In this document: piece by piece, positions 1-14,181 of the stretch
How the letters are laid out: each line of letters opens with the position of its first letter
How positions within the stretch are numbered: position 1 is the stretch's first letter
Assembly: GCA_027946365.1 (NCBI GenBank)
Contig: JAPEUQ010000003.1
Location: 2,790,001 to 2,854,000, forward strand
Direction of reading: 5' to 3'
Length of the DNA: 64,000 nucleotides
Source: Kalmusia sp. IMI 367209
Taxonomy: Eukaryota > Ascomycota > Dothideomycetes > Pleosporales > Didymosphaeriaceae
Translations under genes and position numbers: made by a program
Notes under the pieces: model-generated
Told to the model about the DNA's origin: nothing
What the model saw: the letters and a program-made list of their open reading frames with translations, nothing else
The model's database searches: none

Positions 1-198
1 AGCCGCCTGCTTGTATTCTGCAGCTGTGACTTTACGAACGCCCTCGGGCAAGGGAGGTGTAGCAACATCAGCTGGCTGCAGCTGGAAGAGCCTCAGAAGG
101 TTTAAAGTGGCACCAGTGACTTGGACGTTAGCAGGCTTCAACGATGGTTCCTTAGGCTCGACAAGAGCGACACTAAGGGGTCCGATGGTTTTCGCCAT
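1..198 (-). CDS. Unidentified protein, N-terminal 66 residues only, gene cut by window edge
   Basis: An open frame starts at an ATG at 198 and runs unbroken to base 1, so only the first 66 residues are visible. The protein begins MAKTIGPLSVALVEP and is rich in Pro, Leu and Val, without a signal peptide or membrane segment. I do not recognise a family. Support is the uninterrupted frame, plausible protein-like composition and the clean ATG. It is the outermost of a run of minus-strand genes (IDI1 and homocitrate synthase follow further in). It could still be a chance open frame. Confidence 0.45.
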   Translation of the reverse strand, partial: MAKTIGPLSVALVEPKEPSLKPANVQVTGATLNLLRLFQLQPADVATPPLPEGVRKVTAAEYKQAA

Positions 199-1916
199 GA
201 TTGCGGTTTCGTATGGGGCCTTCTACTAGTATTGAGGTGGGATCTGCCGCTTCTCTTGATTATAGGGATGTTCGTTGTATACGCCAGCGTGAAGATGTCG
301 TCGCTAGACGAGGCTCGGCTCAGACGTGGGATGAATAATTTTCACTCGAACCAGGTGATTCTAGATCAAGACCTTCAGTTCAAAGCCCACTGCTAGAACG
401 CGATTAGTCTGATTGTAGATGCGGCAGCCAGATCAAGCAGGTTTCGTGGCTATCGATTGCCTGCTTATAGTATACCTTTTTTCGGCTGTCTGATCAATAT
501 TTATGTTTCAGCGGGACGAGTACTATCTCCTGTATGAACTTTTGAGAGTTGCGATCTAGACACGGTTTCGACGCGAGCGGGAAACCGTAAGGAAGTGAAC
601 GCTTGACGGACGTCAACCGACATCAATAGGCTGAAGTTTCTTAAGATGCCCGTGAGTGGGAGATGATGATGATATCGGATGGAAAGATCAAGCAACTTGC
701 TTGATGTATGCGTGTGCTGCGCTGTCGATGTGTAACTGAGCGGGGAAGCAGTTGTGGGAGTAGATGTATGGCTGCGGGAACTGTCGGCGCTTGCTCTTTC
801 TAGAAGAGGAGGCTTGTCACCAGACCAGTGATTGCCCTTTGTATCAGTCTTGGCTGGATCCTGTCCAGCGGGGAGCGGACAACGAAGGATTGTTGAGTAA
901 GACCGGCTGCAGCGGAGAGCTCGTGCGTCGTGGGGGTGGAGATTGTGGCGGAGCTGGTTGGTGCAGTACGCTTGCCTGTGACGATAGAGCTGCACAAAGT
1001 CGTACCAAACAGTGTTTCTGGAAGAGTTGGGCGAAGTCCTGGGCCTTGTCACTTGATATACCTCCGCGTCTACCCTTGTCCCGAGGACGACGAACCCCAG
1101 ACTAAGGCGGACACCATCGATAACATGCCGAAGAACCCTACCCGTGATGGTTAGCTTGCTGGTCTTGCTGGCATGTCCCAGCTATCATTGAAACGGCCAA
1201 GTCTCACGGCATCGCGCCATAGTGGTTTGGCTTGCTCGTTTGGACATATCATAGCCCAGACAAGACACACGGATAGAGAGAGCCTCTGGAGCGGGCAACG
1301 GTGCCCGTAGCCAACAAAAGTGAAGCTCGCTGTGCAGGTGAGGCGTGTCGTTGGTTGGAGAAAGTGTGGGGTGCCGGGAATGGTTCGCCTGTGGTCGGCT
1401 GCACTTGCTATGCTGGGCTAGGTTGCTTTCCGATCAGCCACGCTTCCTAGCAATGCATCGTATCGTGAAGGCCAGAGCAAGACCATTTGCTATAAGCTCG
1501 GCGCCATTCCGTAGCAGGGCCAGCAGATTCATCGTTGTAACCAGATCATTTCCTATGAACAATTCCTTATGTCTATAGCTAGTACGAGCAGTACAAGTGC
1601 GGAGTTGATGACGAGGCCTCGCCACATTGTGCGTTTGCTATTGATAATGATAGGAGCATAGCAAAGACCATGGACGTACAATGACACGCCAGGCGTGGGG
1701 AACGGTCACTTGACCTATGTGTCTATTGAAATCGCCGAGTGGTATCTATGTTATCTACGGACCCGGTTATTGCGTTGCATGCCGGGAGCCGCATCCCTTC
1801 AACCCAATCAAATCGAAACCCCGCCCGTAAGCTCTCCGATCCTTATTAGCATGCACACCGCCATATTCAAGGTATTGCTGACCCTATCTTTGAATAGTTG
1901 TGTGCAACTGTCTGGT
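199..1916. other. Intergenic, nothing recognised (1.7 kb)
   Basis: This stretch lies between the edge gene's ATG and the stop of the isomerase gene. Several open frames of 60-180 codons occur on both strands, the longest at 501-1052 on minus, but they overlap each other, have low-complexity Ser/Arg/Thr composition, and match no family I know. I see no tRNA, repeat array or transposon end. Confidence 0.6.
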
Positions 1917-2876
<960 letters not shown>

Positions 2877-3489
2877 TGTTGCCAATTAGATCAGGTGGAT
2901 ATCAAGTGTAAAGATGGTTGTGGAGTGGAAGTGCAGGGGGAGGGGCAATAAATTGTTCCAAGACAAAGCGCTAAACGGCTGCCCTGCAGCTTGAGACCCC
3001 TGGAAACCCCGGGCCAGAACGCTCATGTGGCACGTGCGCCTCCATAGCTCTACATGTGTCTCTTCCTACGCATCACAAGTTGATTATACAAGCTGCGATT
3101 TCTAGTTAATAGCTTTCCGCTTCCTGCCTATCATGCTTCGGAAATACTAAGTATACGTGACGAACATCTGGTCTACGTATGTTCGACGCTTCATCTGAAT
3201 GTACACAGTGCCACCCCAGAGTACTAGCTGGCTTCCTTTCACTGCTTCAAATGAATTGTTGCTCGTTAGATTTCTTCGTTATCGTTCCTGTACTATATCT
3301 GACACATTTCCTATGTAAAGGTACGTGCCAGCCCATATAGAGAGTGGCTGGCCAGGTATCAAGACAGAACAACTTTTCCATATCCGGATGATGCAACGGC
3401 AGGCCTAAAATGAGATCAGAATGAGATGAAAAGAAAAACCTTTGAACTCCAATGTGCCCAATGATGATGACAGTGTCACTTGCTCGACT
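2877..3489. other. Promoter of the isomerase gene and 3' flank of homocitrate synthase
   Basis: The two minus-strand genes are in tandem, so this 613 bp must hold the upstream control region of the isomerase gene and the 3' UTR of homocitrate synthase. It contains a CACGTG site (listed separately). No open frame of interest. Confidence 0.6.
3031..3036. promoter_or_regulatory. CACGTG E-box upstream of isomerase gene
   Basis: A palindromic CACGTG lies about 155 bp upstream of the isomerase ATG, inside the 12-mer GGCACGTGCGCC (3029-3040). The identical 12-mer recurs at 27502-27513 in another divergent promoter. CACGTG is the core site of bHLH factors in fungi. Whether this one is used is inference. 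Confidence 0.3.
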
Positions 3490-5263
<1,774 letters not shown>

Positions 5264-6044
5264 GGTGGTAACTAGATGTGAGATGCTAGAAGGAATTGTG
5301 GAGGGAGTGGCGCGGGTATTTGAAGGGTGCGCGAAAGTGTAGTGAGTCAAGGAACAAATTTCTTCTCGTTGGCTGCGATGATGAAAGCGTGGGCCGCGAT
5401 CGGCCTAAGGCCCGCTTGGGTCGGATAGTGGCCTAGGCATTGTGGGAGGCGGGGAAGTCGTTGCCGTCTGGGCCAGTTTTTTTTTCACGCGACATGCAGC
5501 TTCATGGATGTATCTCCGCACTCGATGACCGATGGCTGATAGTTACAGCCCAATTGGCAAATCAAGTTCTGCAAATTGATCGTGTCCGGCAGAAATACTC
5601 ACCGCCTGATTCTCTCCGGCAGCTTGGGCTTTGTTGTGGACACGCGACTCGAGGACTGACTCACACGTCATCGCGAAAATACATGTTTCTCGCAGTGATA
5701 ATTCACCTTGTCCTACATGGACACAAGTACTAGCGTCTCGCAGACCATTACGTTGTTTTGTTACCTAGCTGCATATTCCCTCAACGTTGCATTACGTGCA
5801 CACAAGGCGCCTTTTGTTCGTGACTCCTCGGGAACTTCGACGTAGCCATCCATCGATCTGCGGAAGAAAAACCTAGCAACATGCAAAGCCGGGGATAATA
5901 AACGATGGATCTGGTCCCGCATCAAGCGTAGAAATTGCTAATTTCGAGAGAACCTGCCTCTTTACACATTGCCCACTTTCACCTATTACGCCGCGTACTC
6001 CGCGAGTTTGAGTCATCTCCAACAATGGCAGCTTAGGTACTAGC
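5264..6044. other. Intergenic, promoter of homocitrate synthase
   Basis: This 780 bp lies upstream of the homocitrate synthase ATG and downstream of the GFA gene's stop. A short T run lies near 5478-5485. No credible open frame, repeat or RNA gene was seen. Confidence 0.5.
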
Positions 6045-6665
6045 TCATCCCCTCTTCATCTCCCTCATCTTACCTTGGAATGCCTTTCCCCCCTCCTGGT
6101 CCGTCAAAAATTTCTCACCATCAAACCCATCCGTCACACCCACCACCTCGTTCTCGGCAAAGATGTGATACTTCGGGATCCCCAACACATATCCCCAACC
6201 CCCCTTCCTCGGCACATGCTTCCCATGCTCATCCTCCCATGCTTTTTCCTCTACTTTCTCCCCAATTAGTACCTCCTCGTCGAACGCGCCGATGTTGAAT
6301 CCAATGAATTCAGCGTCGTTGGTGTATTTGGAAGAGAGCGATGAGCCGCATGTGGAGCAGAAGCCGCGGAGGCTATTCGGTCCGCTTTTGTATGTTTTGT
6401 AGGAGGAATTGGAAGTGAGTGGTGGAGAGACGTGGGACACTGGGAAGGATATGTTCTGGGGTAGGAGCGAGCCGGAGTGTTTGCGGCACATAGTGCACTG
6501 GCAGACGCCATTCTGGATAATAGTTTAGGTCATAGAGTGGATAGGGAGGAGTGTTTTTACGCCTTTGGGAGGCCAGTCTGACTCTCTGGGGAAAATGATT
6601 GTGAAGCGGATGGCACCGCAGAGGCAGCCGCCGGTGATACTTTCAGGTCGGGTGGTGTCCGCCAT
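6045..6665 (-). CDS. GFA-domain (glutathione-dependent formaldehyde-activating-like) zinc protein, 2 exons
   Basis: Exons 6561-6665 and 6045-6512 give 190 residues. The protein shows the GFA/CENP-V zinc fold: G-G-C14-L-C16-G near the N-terminus, C39-x-C41-x2-C44-R-K-H-S-G after the intron, and GFC87-STC90-G-S later. The bacterial namesake binds S-hydroxymethyl glutathione, but fungal paralogues are numerous and their substrates mostly unknown, so only the fold is safe. It is divergent from NUF2 across 415 bp. Start chosen as the first ATG, two residues before the polar N-terminal stretch leading into the CxC motif. Confidence 0.88.
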
Positions 6666-7080
6666 GTCTTGTGTTACTAACTTGACATTCGGGCTTTAAC
6701 ATTGATTGTTGTATTTATAATGAAGACACACGCTCAAGATTTATAATCAGCAAACACGCTAAGGGCGACGTCGGTCGTTTGTATGTAGCTGCTTGGTCCA
6801 GGGTCCAATCGTAAGAATACGAGAGCATGCAACTTTTGAGAAGTATTTTGCGAAAACATGATCTGAGGGCTCGAGTAAATTGGGGTTGTGATGTTAGGAT
6901 GATGCAGGCGCAACCCAGATTGGACCATTCCCATTAAGGTATGGCGTGGATTTGCGCCTGCCCTCGCAACCGGCGTTCGTAAACAAACAAGCTCAACACC
7001 TTTGAACAACGCCGACCCCACCATCGCATACCCGCCCACCACTTGCATTGCTTCAGTACTTCACATATTAGACTGCAAAC
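6666..7080. other. Divergent promoter region, GFA gene / NUF2
   Basis: 415 bp between two start codons pointing away from each other. An AT-rich patch (6705-6735) lies near the GFA side. No gene. Confidence 0.5.
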
Positions 7081-8627
7081 ATGTCTCATCGCATGAGTAT
7101 GGCGCGCAATACATCTTACAATCAGCGCCCGCCACCGCCGCCCGAGCCTGATGTTTTTATGACTCTAGTAGGCGCACACCTTACCCCCCTTACTTTCCAT
7201 GCTAACAGCAGCAGTCCGACACAGAAATCGCAGGATGCATAACGGATATTGGAATTCCTATTGGCCTCCAGTTCACCCCACAGGACCTACAGAAACCGAG
7301 ACCAGACGTTATTCAAAGGGTCTTCGAGTGGATGGCCGAAGTCATTATGAACACGACGCGCGACGTGGTAGCACCAGCGATGCGCGCAGCAGCGGAGGAT
7401 CTCTGTGGTTTAGATGCGGACAGGATTTTCACGAGCGATACACGCGATTTGATGGCCTTCTTCGTTACTTTGAAAAGGCTACTGCATGAGGTAGTCACGC
7501 CTTGCACCGAATGACAATAACCGCGATTGAACTGACCGAACGGACAGTGCGGTATCCACGATTTTACTTTTCAGGATCTCTACAAGCCTACTCACCAACG
7601 CCTCGTCAAGATCTTTTCCTACATGATCAATTTCATCCGATTTCGCGAATCGCAGACCGAGGTAATTGACGAGCACTTCAACAAGTCGCAGCGCACCAAG
7701 CTCCGCATCGAGCAGCTTTACGACGAGAAACAGGCTAAAGAGATGCATCTCGCAGACCTGGAGCGCAACCGCGTCGCCACCCAGAGACTGTTGGCAGAGA
7801 AGGAGAAACGCAATAACGAGCTCATGGCTAGGCTCCTAGAGCTGAGGAGGGGACAAGAAGCCGTACAGGAGAAGGTAGCACGAGCAAAAGCGGAACAAGC
7901 TCGCCTCAAAACACTCTTGCAGAACAAGATTGAAGACAAGGAGAACATAAGTCGCGAGGCTTCCAAGCTGAGACCGTACACTCAACAGAGCCCGACAGCG
8001 CTCGAAGACTCGCTGCGCGACCTGAACGATCGTTTGAACAACGACAAATCTCAAATCGAGTCGCTTGATCGTCGTGCACGCGCTCTCCAGACTTCGACCG
8101 AATCGTTCGGAGTTGTCACCACGGACGTGACTTCTTGCACACGCCTACTCACAGACGTCCAAGCCGATCTCGCTAAGGAAGAGGAAGAGCTTGCAAAGGC
8201 GTCGAGACACCAGGACGCGTTGACGGATCGTAGCAACAACGTTCGAGATATCGAACGGCAAGAGCGACTCCTACAGAAGCAACTTGGCAACGTCAATGCG
8301 CGAATGGACAAGATAAAGAAGAAAGCGGACGATGAGGCCGAGGCAGCACGCATAAGAATGGAAGAATTGCATGAGACTCATTCCAAGTTAACCAAGGAGC
8401 GAGGCGAGAAGGGTCGCGATATGGAGGAGAGGAGGGTAAAGATTGAACAGACCGAAAAGAAGGTATGTCTTCAAATTCTATTCAATGGTCTGGTCCGAGC
8501 TAATGTTTTACAGATGGCGCAGTTGAAAGACAGTATCGAGGCCGAGGTTCATGCCGCTCACGATGAGTACATCAAGATGGAGAGCCACATCAAATTGTAT
8601 ATCACAGAGATGGAGCAAAGCATTTAG
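7081..8627 (+). CDS. NUF2: Kinetochore protein Nuf2, 4 exons
   Basis: Subunit of the Ndc80 complex that couples kinetochores to microtubules. Exons 7081-7167, 7215-7490, 7548-8462 and 8514-8627 give 463 residues. The N-terminal third is the calponin-homology-like head, with family blocks CITDIGI, LQKPRPDVIQRVFEWMAEV, MNTTRD, MRAAAEDLCG, LMAFFVTLKRLL, DFTFQDLYKPTHQRLVKIFS and NFIRFRESQTEVI. From about residue 165 on it is nearly continuous coiled coil rich in Glu, Lys, Arg and Leu, as expected for dimerising with Ndc80. The last intron (51 nt, divisible by three, no stop) can be read through. The acceptor before exon 2 has three adjacent CAG/AG choices, so one residue is uncertain there. Confidence 0.95.
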
Positions 8628-8924
8628 GTCCAATTTGGCGCGACCTTTTGTGCTTGTACGAATTATGATGGCGTATTAGATGATACCAGGGTGAAGGCAT
8701 GCCTTTTGAAGAGCTGCTGTTGGTTTTTGATCAGACGCTTTTCTGTAATACCATCACTTCTTCACTTATGATCGTTTCAAAGAGTTTTCGACTTCCATGT
8801 GTGTAACCATTGACATGAGCAGCTTTCTATGCAATGGCTCATTTCCCCGCTGTTGCCTTCCCGAGGCACGGACCATTTCAAGTACAATCATCGAATCTGA
8901 CAATACATCGTTGCCAACACCAAC

Positions 8925-11062
8925 ATGAATTTATGTGACGTCTGCTCACAGCTCACTTTAGCCCTCAAAGCGAAGATCAGAGTGCAAGATCTTGGTCCAT
9001 ACGACGATATACTCAGGAAATCGCACAGTCTGGGCTCTGGATACGGTGGTTGCGATGGTTGCGCCTTTTTCTGCGCAGTTCTCCATGCCTCTGATAGCTG
9101 GAGTTCTCGCATAGGAGAGCTATCGGGACAAGTGATTCATTTCATCAATCTACGTTTGGATGTGAAGACGCCAGCGGAAGCGAAAAAGGGGAGCCGTAGG
9201 TACGCTGCTGATGACCTACTCCTTGACATTTGCACGGAAGGGGAGGGGCTAGGTACGTTATTACAGCCATTTGATTTGATGGAGCAGCCAAGATTGAGTT
9301 CGGTAACGTAGACTCACCTGGAGAAATTGACTGCAAGCGATTGGTCCCCGTTGACCCCTTCGATGACAAATGCTTCGACTTGATCCACTCATGGATGAAC
9401 GAATGTACCGAACACGCGTGCTGCTCCAAGCCAGAGCCAGTAAAGCTACCCAAGAGGGTCATTGAGGTGCCCGTGGATTCGTCGCAGCCACCTAGACTGA
9501 GAATCACCAACGGTGAATTGGGACAATACGTGGTTCTATCTCACTGCTGGGGTAGCGCAGGCATCACAAAACTCAACGACGCGCTTATCCCAAAGTACCA
9601 AAATGCGATCCCTCTCGAAACGCTACCCAAGAGTTTTGGAGATGCCGTTCAGATCACACGGCGTCTTGGCTTCCGCTATATCTGGATCGACGCTCTATGT
9701 ATCAGCCAGAACAATTCCGCAGACTGGGCAGAAGAGGCACCCAAAATGTCTTCATACTACGGCCTATCTGCACTCATGATCGCCGCAGCTGTCGCTGAGG
9801 ATAGCAGTAAAGGGATACTTGTAGACCGGCACGTCCCTTACTCTCCCGTCATGGGCAAGGACAAGAAGTACTGCCTGCGTCAGAGGCTGCTTCGCTGGGG
9901 GTGGGATATCGAACGCTCTGTACTGGCCAGTCGAGGCTGGTGTGCGCAGGAGAGAATGCTCGCGCCGAGGATCGTGCATTACACCAAGCGGCAGATGATC
10001 TGGGAGTGCGCAAACGGTCTGAAGTTCGAAGCTTCAGGCATCGAAGAAAAGCAGGTTGGTTCTGGGCAGATTGACTGGCACTACAGCAAAGGGAAACTCC
10101 AACCATCCGTCACAAGAGCCTTGGAGGCGGGTAGTAGCAGAATGTCTAACGAGCGTGAAAGTGGGATGGCCGCGGACGCCGAAGGGACACGCTTGAACAC
10201 CTTGGGCCGTGTTCGCACGTGGCAACAGTGCATCGATGAGTACGCGCCACGCAACTTGACCGTATCGTCGGACAAACTCCATGCCATTTCTGGCGTGGCT
10301 GCCATCTTGAACTACGACGGAGAGATGGGAACGTACCTTGCCGGCCTTTGGAGCAAGCACATCATAGCAGGTCTCGCGTGGGGCAGAGTCAATGCTGTGC
10401 TCACCTCACTTCCAGCGTACAGGGCACCTAGTTGGAGCTGGGCAAGCTTGAACGGTCAGTCTTCATCCATGATACTAGCATCGCCCCCAGAACTCTTGGA
10501 CCCACCTAGCAGCGACACGGGACGGATGTGGGCGGCAAAATTCGACCTCAAGCTCGTTGAACATCACATCTTGTTGCAAGACCCTCGCCATGTGTACGGG
10601 GCTGTCAAAGAAGGAAGTTACATTGTCGTAGAGGGTACCTGCATCACAAGAGCAGGACTTGAGGAACTTGCAGAGAACGTGTATAAAGATCAGTTCGGTC
10701 AAGCTACCATAGCAATGGATAAGAATGCAGTATACGACTGTCCATGCTGCTCTGCCGGGGGATCAAAGGACGAGGAAAGCTCAGATGGAGAGACCGACGC
10801 GGATGCGACCGAGCAGCTAGAAAGCAAACTACGTACAGAGGGCCATTTCGATCTCTGCTTGTTCCTGCTCGCTGATGCCTGGCACAACACGCAAGGCTTT
10901 GTCGATATGCTACTCCTGAACTGGGTCGACCAAGAGACGGCATTTGCTGAGCGAGTGGGGTTTGCGAGGATGAATCTGTGGCAAAAAGAAGATGAGCTTG
11001 AGCAGTTTAGTGAAACTTTTTGCGCGGCGGAATGGAATCGACTGAGACTCAAGCTCGTCTAG
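8925..11062 (+). CDS. HET-domain (heterokaryon incompatibility-like) protein, 2 exons
   Basis: Exons 8925-9252 and 9312-11062 give 692 residues. The HET domain spans roughly residues 180-330, with its hallmark blocks YVVLSHCWG, LPKSFGDAVQITRRLGFRYIW, ID-ALCISQ-N and a downstream SRGWC-x-QERMLAPR segment. Before it are a CxxC pair at the very N-terminus (C-D-V-C) and a GGCDGC motif that may bind metal. The C-terminal third has no domain I know and contains an acidic Asp/Glu-rich stretch. HET proteins trigger cell death after non-self fusion in some fungi, but most paralogues are untested, so allorecognition is inference here. Confidence 0.92.
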
Positions 11063-13617
11063 ATACTGCAATGTGGCAAAGATATGCTCATTCCGTTCTA
11101 CGTATTGCTATTTCTCCCAGCAGTAGTATTTCTTCGTCAAATTAGGAAACATTAGCAGTCACATTAGGAGCGTTGACAGTCAAGCCAGGCGCATCAGAGA
11201 GGTCCATAGCAAGCTAAAAAGCACTCAACGAGACACTCCAGCTCGGAATTTCTGATTAGACCCAATTCAGAAGTGTACTCGGGCGATCATTTCACGATGG
11301 TACTTCACACTACAGTTTCCGACAGACTGCTTATGAATTTCGTTCTGGCTCACTGAAAGATGTATTTTGCTGGTCAGTTCACATCCATCTCCGAATAGCG
11401 TGGGTGGCAAACGCTCTTTCCCCACAACGTCCAGAACGATCAGAAAGTTGCCTGATAGCTTTCGAGTGTCCCTGCGCTGATATGGTGCGCTGCTGTAAGT
11501 AGGGAAGGAGGTATGGATGGGGAAGGGAGAAAGTTGTGTTCCAGTGTGACAAATGGCTGCTCGCGCGGCTCGTGGACCATGGAATATCTTTACGAGAAAC
11601 TATGAGACTCTCTGGGGGGGAAATTGAGCATGTAATAAAAATGAATGACCGCTTGGAATCGTCTCATTTGTTCGAGTGCAGTTCTTAGCAACTCTGCTTG
11701 ACGCAAATATCGAATAGGAAGGCAAGGTCAACGATCATGATTCGTCCGTCTGCAAGGAGTGGAATGATTCTTCCATTCCTCAGTGAAAGGGTTTCTACAT
11801 GAAGCGATCCATCTTTGCGTAACGGACTTTACTTTGATCTTGTTCACAGGTAGTACACGGTGATTAGTCAGAACCCACGTTTGGTCAACGATTGGAGCTC
11901 AGTACGATGCAGATGTGGACGAATGCAAGGGGAGGACTCGCACCTCTTCGACTGCAAACCATTTGGCATGTGAATGCATCCAATAGCATGTCGTGGAACC
12001 TGGTAACGTCTCCGTATTCACGGCATATGTCTCCAAACGCCCGTCTCGTGGCTACTTGATGCGCATGGTGCGTCATTGGCGAAAGGAGCTGCCGTGCGTT
12101 TGTGACCGAACGGCTGCCACGCCATGGTTCGAGAGCTCTGCGTCGTGCTACTGTGGAGATGGGCGCAACGCTTTGTCTGTGGGGAGCCGTGCGTGGGCCG
12201 GGATGAATACGAAAGCATGTGTATCGGTGGCACCCTGGCTTGCCAAACCGTTGCTTTTGAAACAAAAACAAAGTTGGAAGGCCGCGCCAAAAGCTGCCTC
12301 AGACTGCATCAAGGCAGGCCTGCCCTGGGATCGACAATCTGTCGATGTCGTACCGTACCTGAATGATTCGCGGTCGCAAGCCACGCTGGGTCAGCTTTCG
12401 CAACGGGGCAGGTTTTGACGCTGCTCGGATGGGCTCGATTGCAATTTCCCCAGTTCGAGATGGGCTTTGATTGGACATGCCGAAAACCGTTGGTCTCGGA
12501 TGAGGTCGTGCTCGGAATGACGGCAGCCCGGTCTAAAATGGCCTCCGAAACGTACGGGTAGTGTCCGAGAACGGGTGCGCTTGGTGGCATCCACACAGGA
12601 CAGGTCTAGCGAGTATGTCTTGGCACGAAACACTATGGCCGGGATGATCTGTTCTGGAACCTTTGCAGCCAGCATTTTACGGCCTGATGGACGACGATCC
12701 AAAAGAAAAAACTTTCGCAGCGGATCGTGCAGTACCGAGGCCGGCTTGGCTGACAGTCGCCAGAAATGCAAAGCACGGCATGGTGCAGCTGAAACATCCA
12801 TCAGCATGCTTGGGGGTGACACGACTCCCGTGTTCCCGTGTTTCGACATGAGAGACTGTGCGGGAATGTGTCGACAGCCGACAACGTTCTCTCGTCTGCA
12901 TCTGTGTGGAGACCAGATCGCGGGAGGGGTGTGCGATTTCGGGTACCTGAGCGAGCGTAGGGCCGTCGATACAATACTGTGCAGCGTTATCGCGAAGCAA
13001 AGCATACCGCAGCCGTTCGATTGGCTGTGTGGGTACCTCGCCGTGCGGCAGCCCTAGCGGCACCCGGGGCCAACGTGGCTGGACGTCCCGCGGCATCAGT
13101 GCTGGTCCCGCAGACAGCTGCAGTGCCCATTGTGTTGGCGGCGTGTTGTTTTGCTGACCGACACACGACTGTTGTTGTTTGCCCGCCTCCCCCTCCCCTT
13201 TAGACGCAGCAGCCGATCCTTCCCAACAGCCGGCTGAGGCCCTGACGGGAGGGGATGAGATAGGATGGGATGGGCGTGGGCGAGAATTGGAGCTGGTCGG
13301 GAACAGGGCATGATTGGCACAGGCATTGATGAGCCACGAGCGGCCAGGGAGCGCCGGCGACGCCTTGTCTGGACCGGGGGGCCCGCGTACTGGAGTGGCT
13401 TTGCCACCAGCGAGCGTCACTGGTCAATGGTCACGCTCGTCGAGGCGGTTTGATGGAGGAGGCGTGCAGAGGAGAGCAGCAGAGATGGGCGAGCTGTCGC
13501 TAGGGCGCTGCCATCTGCCGCGTGACGGCGACAGAGCCATTGGTTTGAGGGGGAGAGCGGATGCTGTCGAAGTCGAGTGGCAAAGGAGCGCAGCGCACAA
13601 ATGGCACAAATGCATGC

Positions 13618-13643
13618 GCTGGCCGCTGGCCGCTGGCCGCTGG
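13618..13643. repeat. 7-bp tandem repeat, GCTGGCC x 3.7
   Basis: Four successive copies of GCTGGCC (the last truncated), all perfect. It lies in the GC-rich leader about 540 bp upstream of the ATG at 14182. A minisatellite-type slippage repeat. Confidence 0.9.
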
Positions 13644-13853
13644 AGTGGCAGGTGGTCCAGCCAGCGTCGCAACTGCGCACCGTTACTGTACTGCGTGCCC
13701 GGCCCATTCATTCCTGGACCCTCTCCCCAAGGGCCTTTTCCAGAGCCCGCTCCGCTAGCCTGGAGGGCGTGTGTGCGTATGAGCGAGTTGCCGTCGTCGT
13801 TGCTGGCGTCCAACCAAGGTTCGGCCAGTCCTTGCGTCACACCTCAGGCATTC

Positions 13854-13885
13854 ACGCACCCACGCACCCACGCACCCACGCATCC
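13854..13885. repeat. 8-bp tandem repeat, ACGCACCC x 4
   Basis: Three perfect ACGCACCC units followed by one with a single change (ACGCATCC). It sits 300 bp upstream of the ATG at 14182 in a C-rich tract, probably promoter or 5' UTR. Confidence 0.9.
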
Positions 13886-14181
13886 GCCTCCCTTCCCAGT
13901 CTCGCCTTCACCACAACACTCCACACGACGGATCGCGCCCTTCCGCCTGTCTCTTGTTTGCCTGCAGTCGCGCACCGGCGCCCCGAACATCCTCTCACTG
14001 CTGCTTTACTGTCACCCTCGTCCTCGCTCTCACCATGCAGCCCGCCGACCCTGGCGATTCCAGATAGCCCGCCACACATTCCCCGACACGGTTCGCGCTC
14101 GCGCAGTCACGTTGACGGCCGTGTGCGCGCGCTCCGACTCGCACCCTCCCGCCCAACGCTCGACGGCGGCCTGGACTTGTA

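Larger units (their letters stand above)
11063..14181. other. 3.1 kb gene-free stretch with short tandem repeats
   Basis: No open frame here has both good length and family likeness. Overlapping frames of 100-250 codons near 12.4-13.8 kb exist on both strands at once and look like GC-biased shadows. The last kilobase is GC- and pyrimidine-rich with a 7-bp and an 8-bp tandem repeat (listed separately). It probably includes a long promoter or 5' leader of the 890-residue gene at 14182, and possibly a non-coding transcript. Confidence 0.5.

Noticed and set aside
501..1052. 183-codon minus-strand frame
   Set aside because: Low-complexity His/Ser/Thr/Arg composition, overlapped by a plus-strand frame, no recognised motif.
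12121..12135. GGTTCGAG resembling a tRNA B box
   Set aside because: The following bases do not fit the B-box end (CC missing) and no A box or acceptor stem pairs upstream.
12391..13420. Overlapping minus-strand frames of 204 and 247 codons
   Set aside because: They overlap each other and plus-strand frames in a GC-biased region, start at non-ATG or weak sites, and show no family motif.
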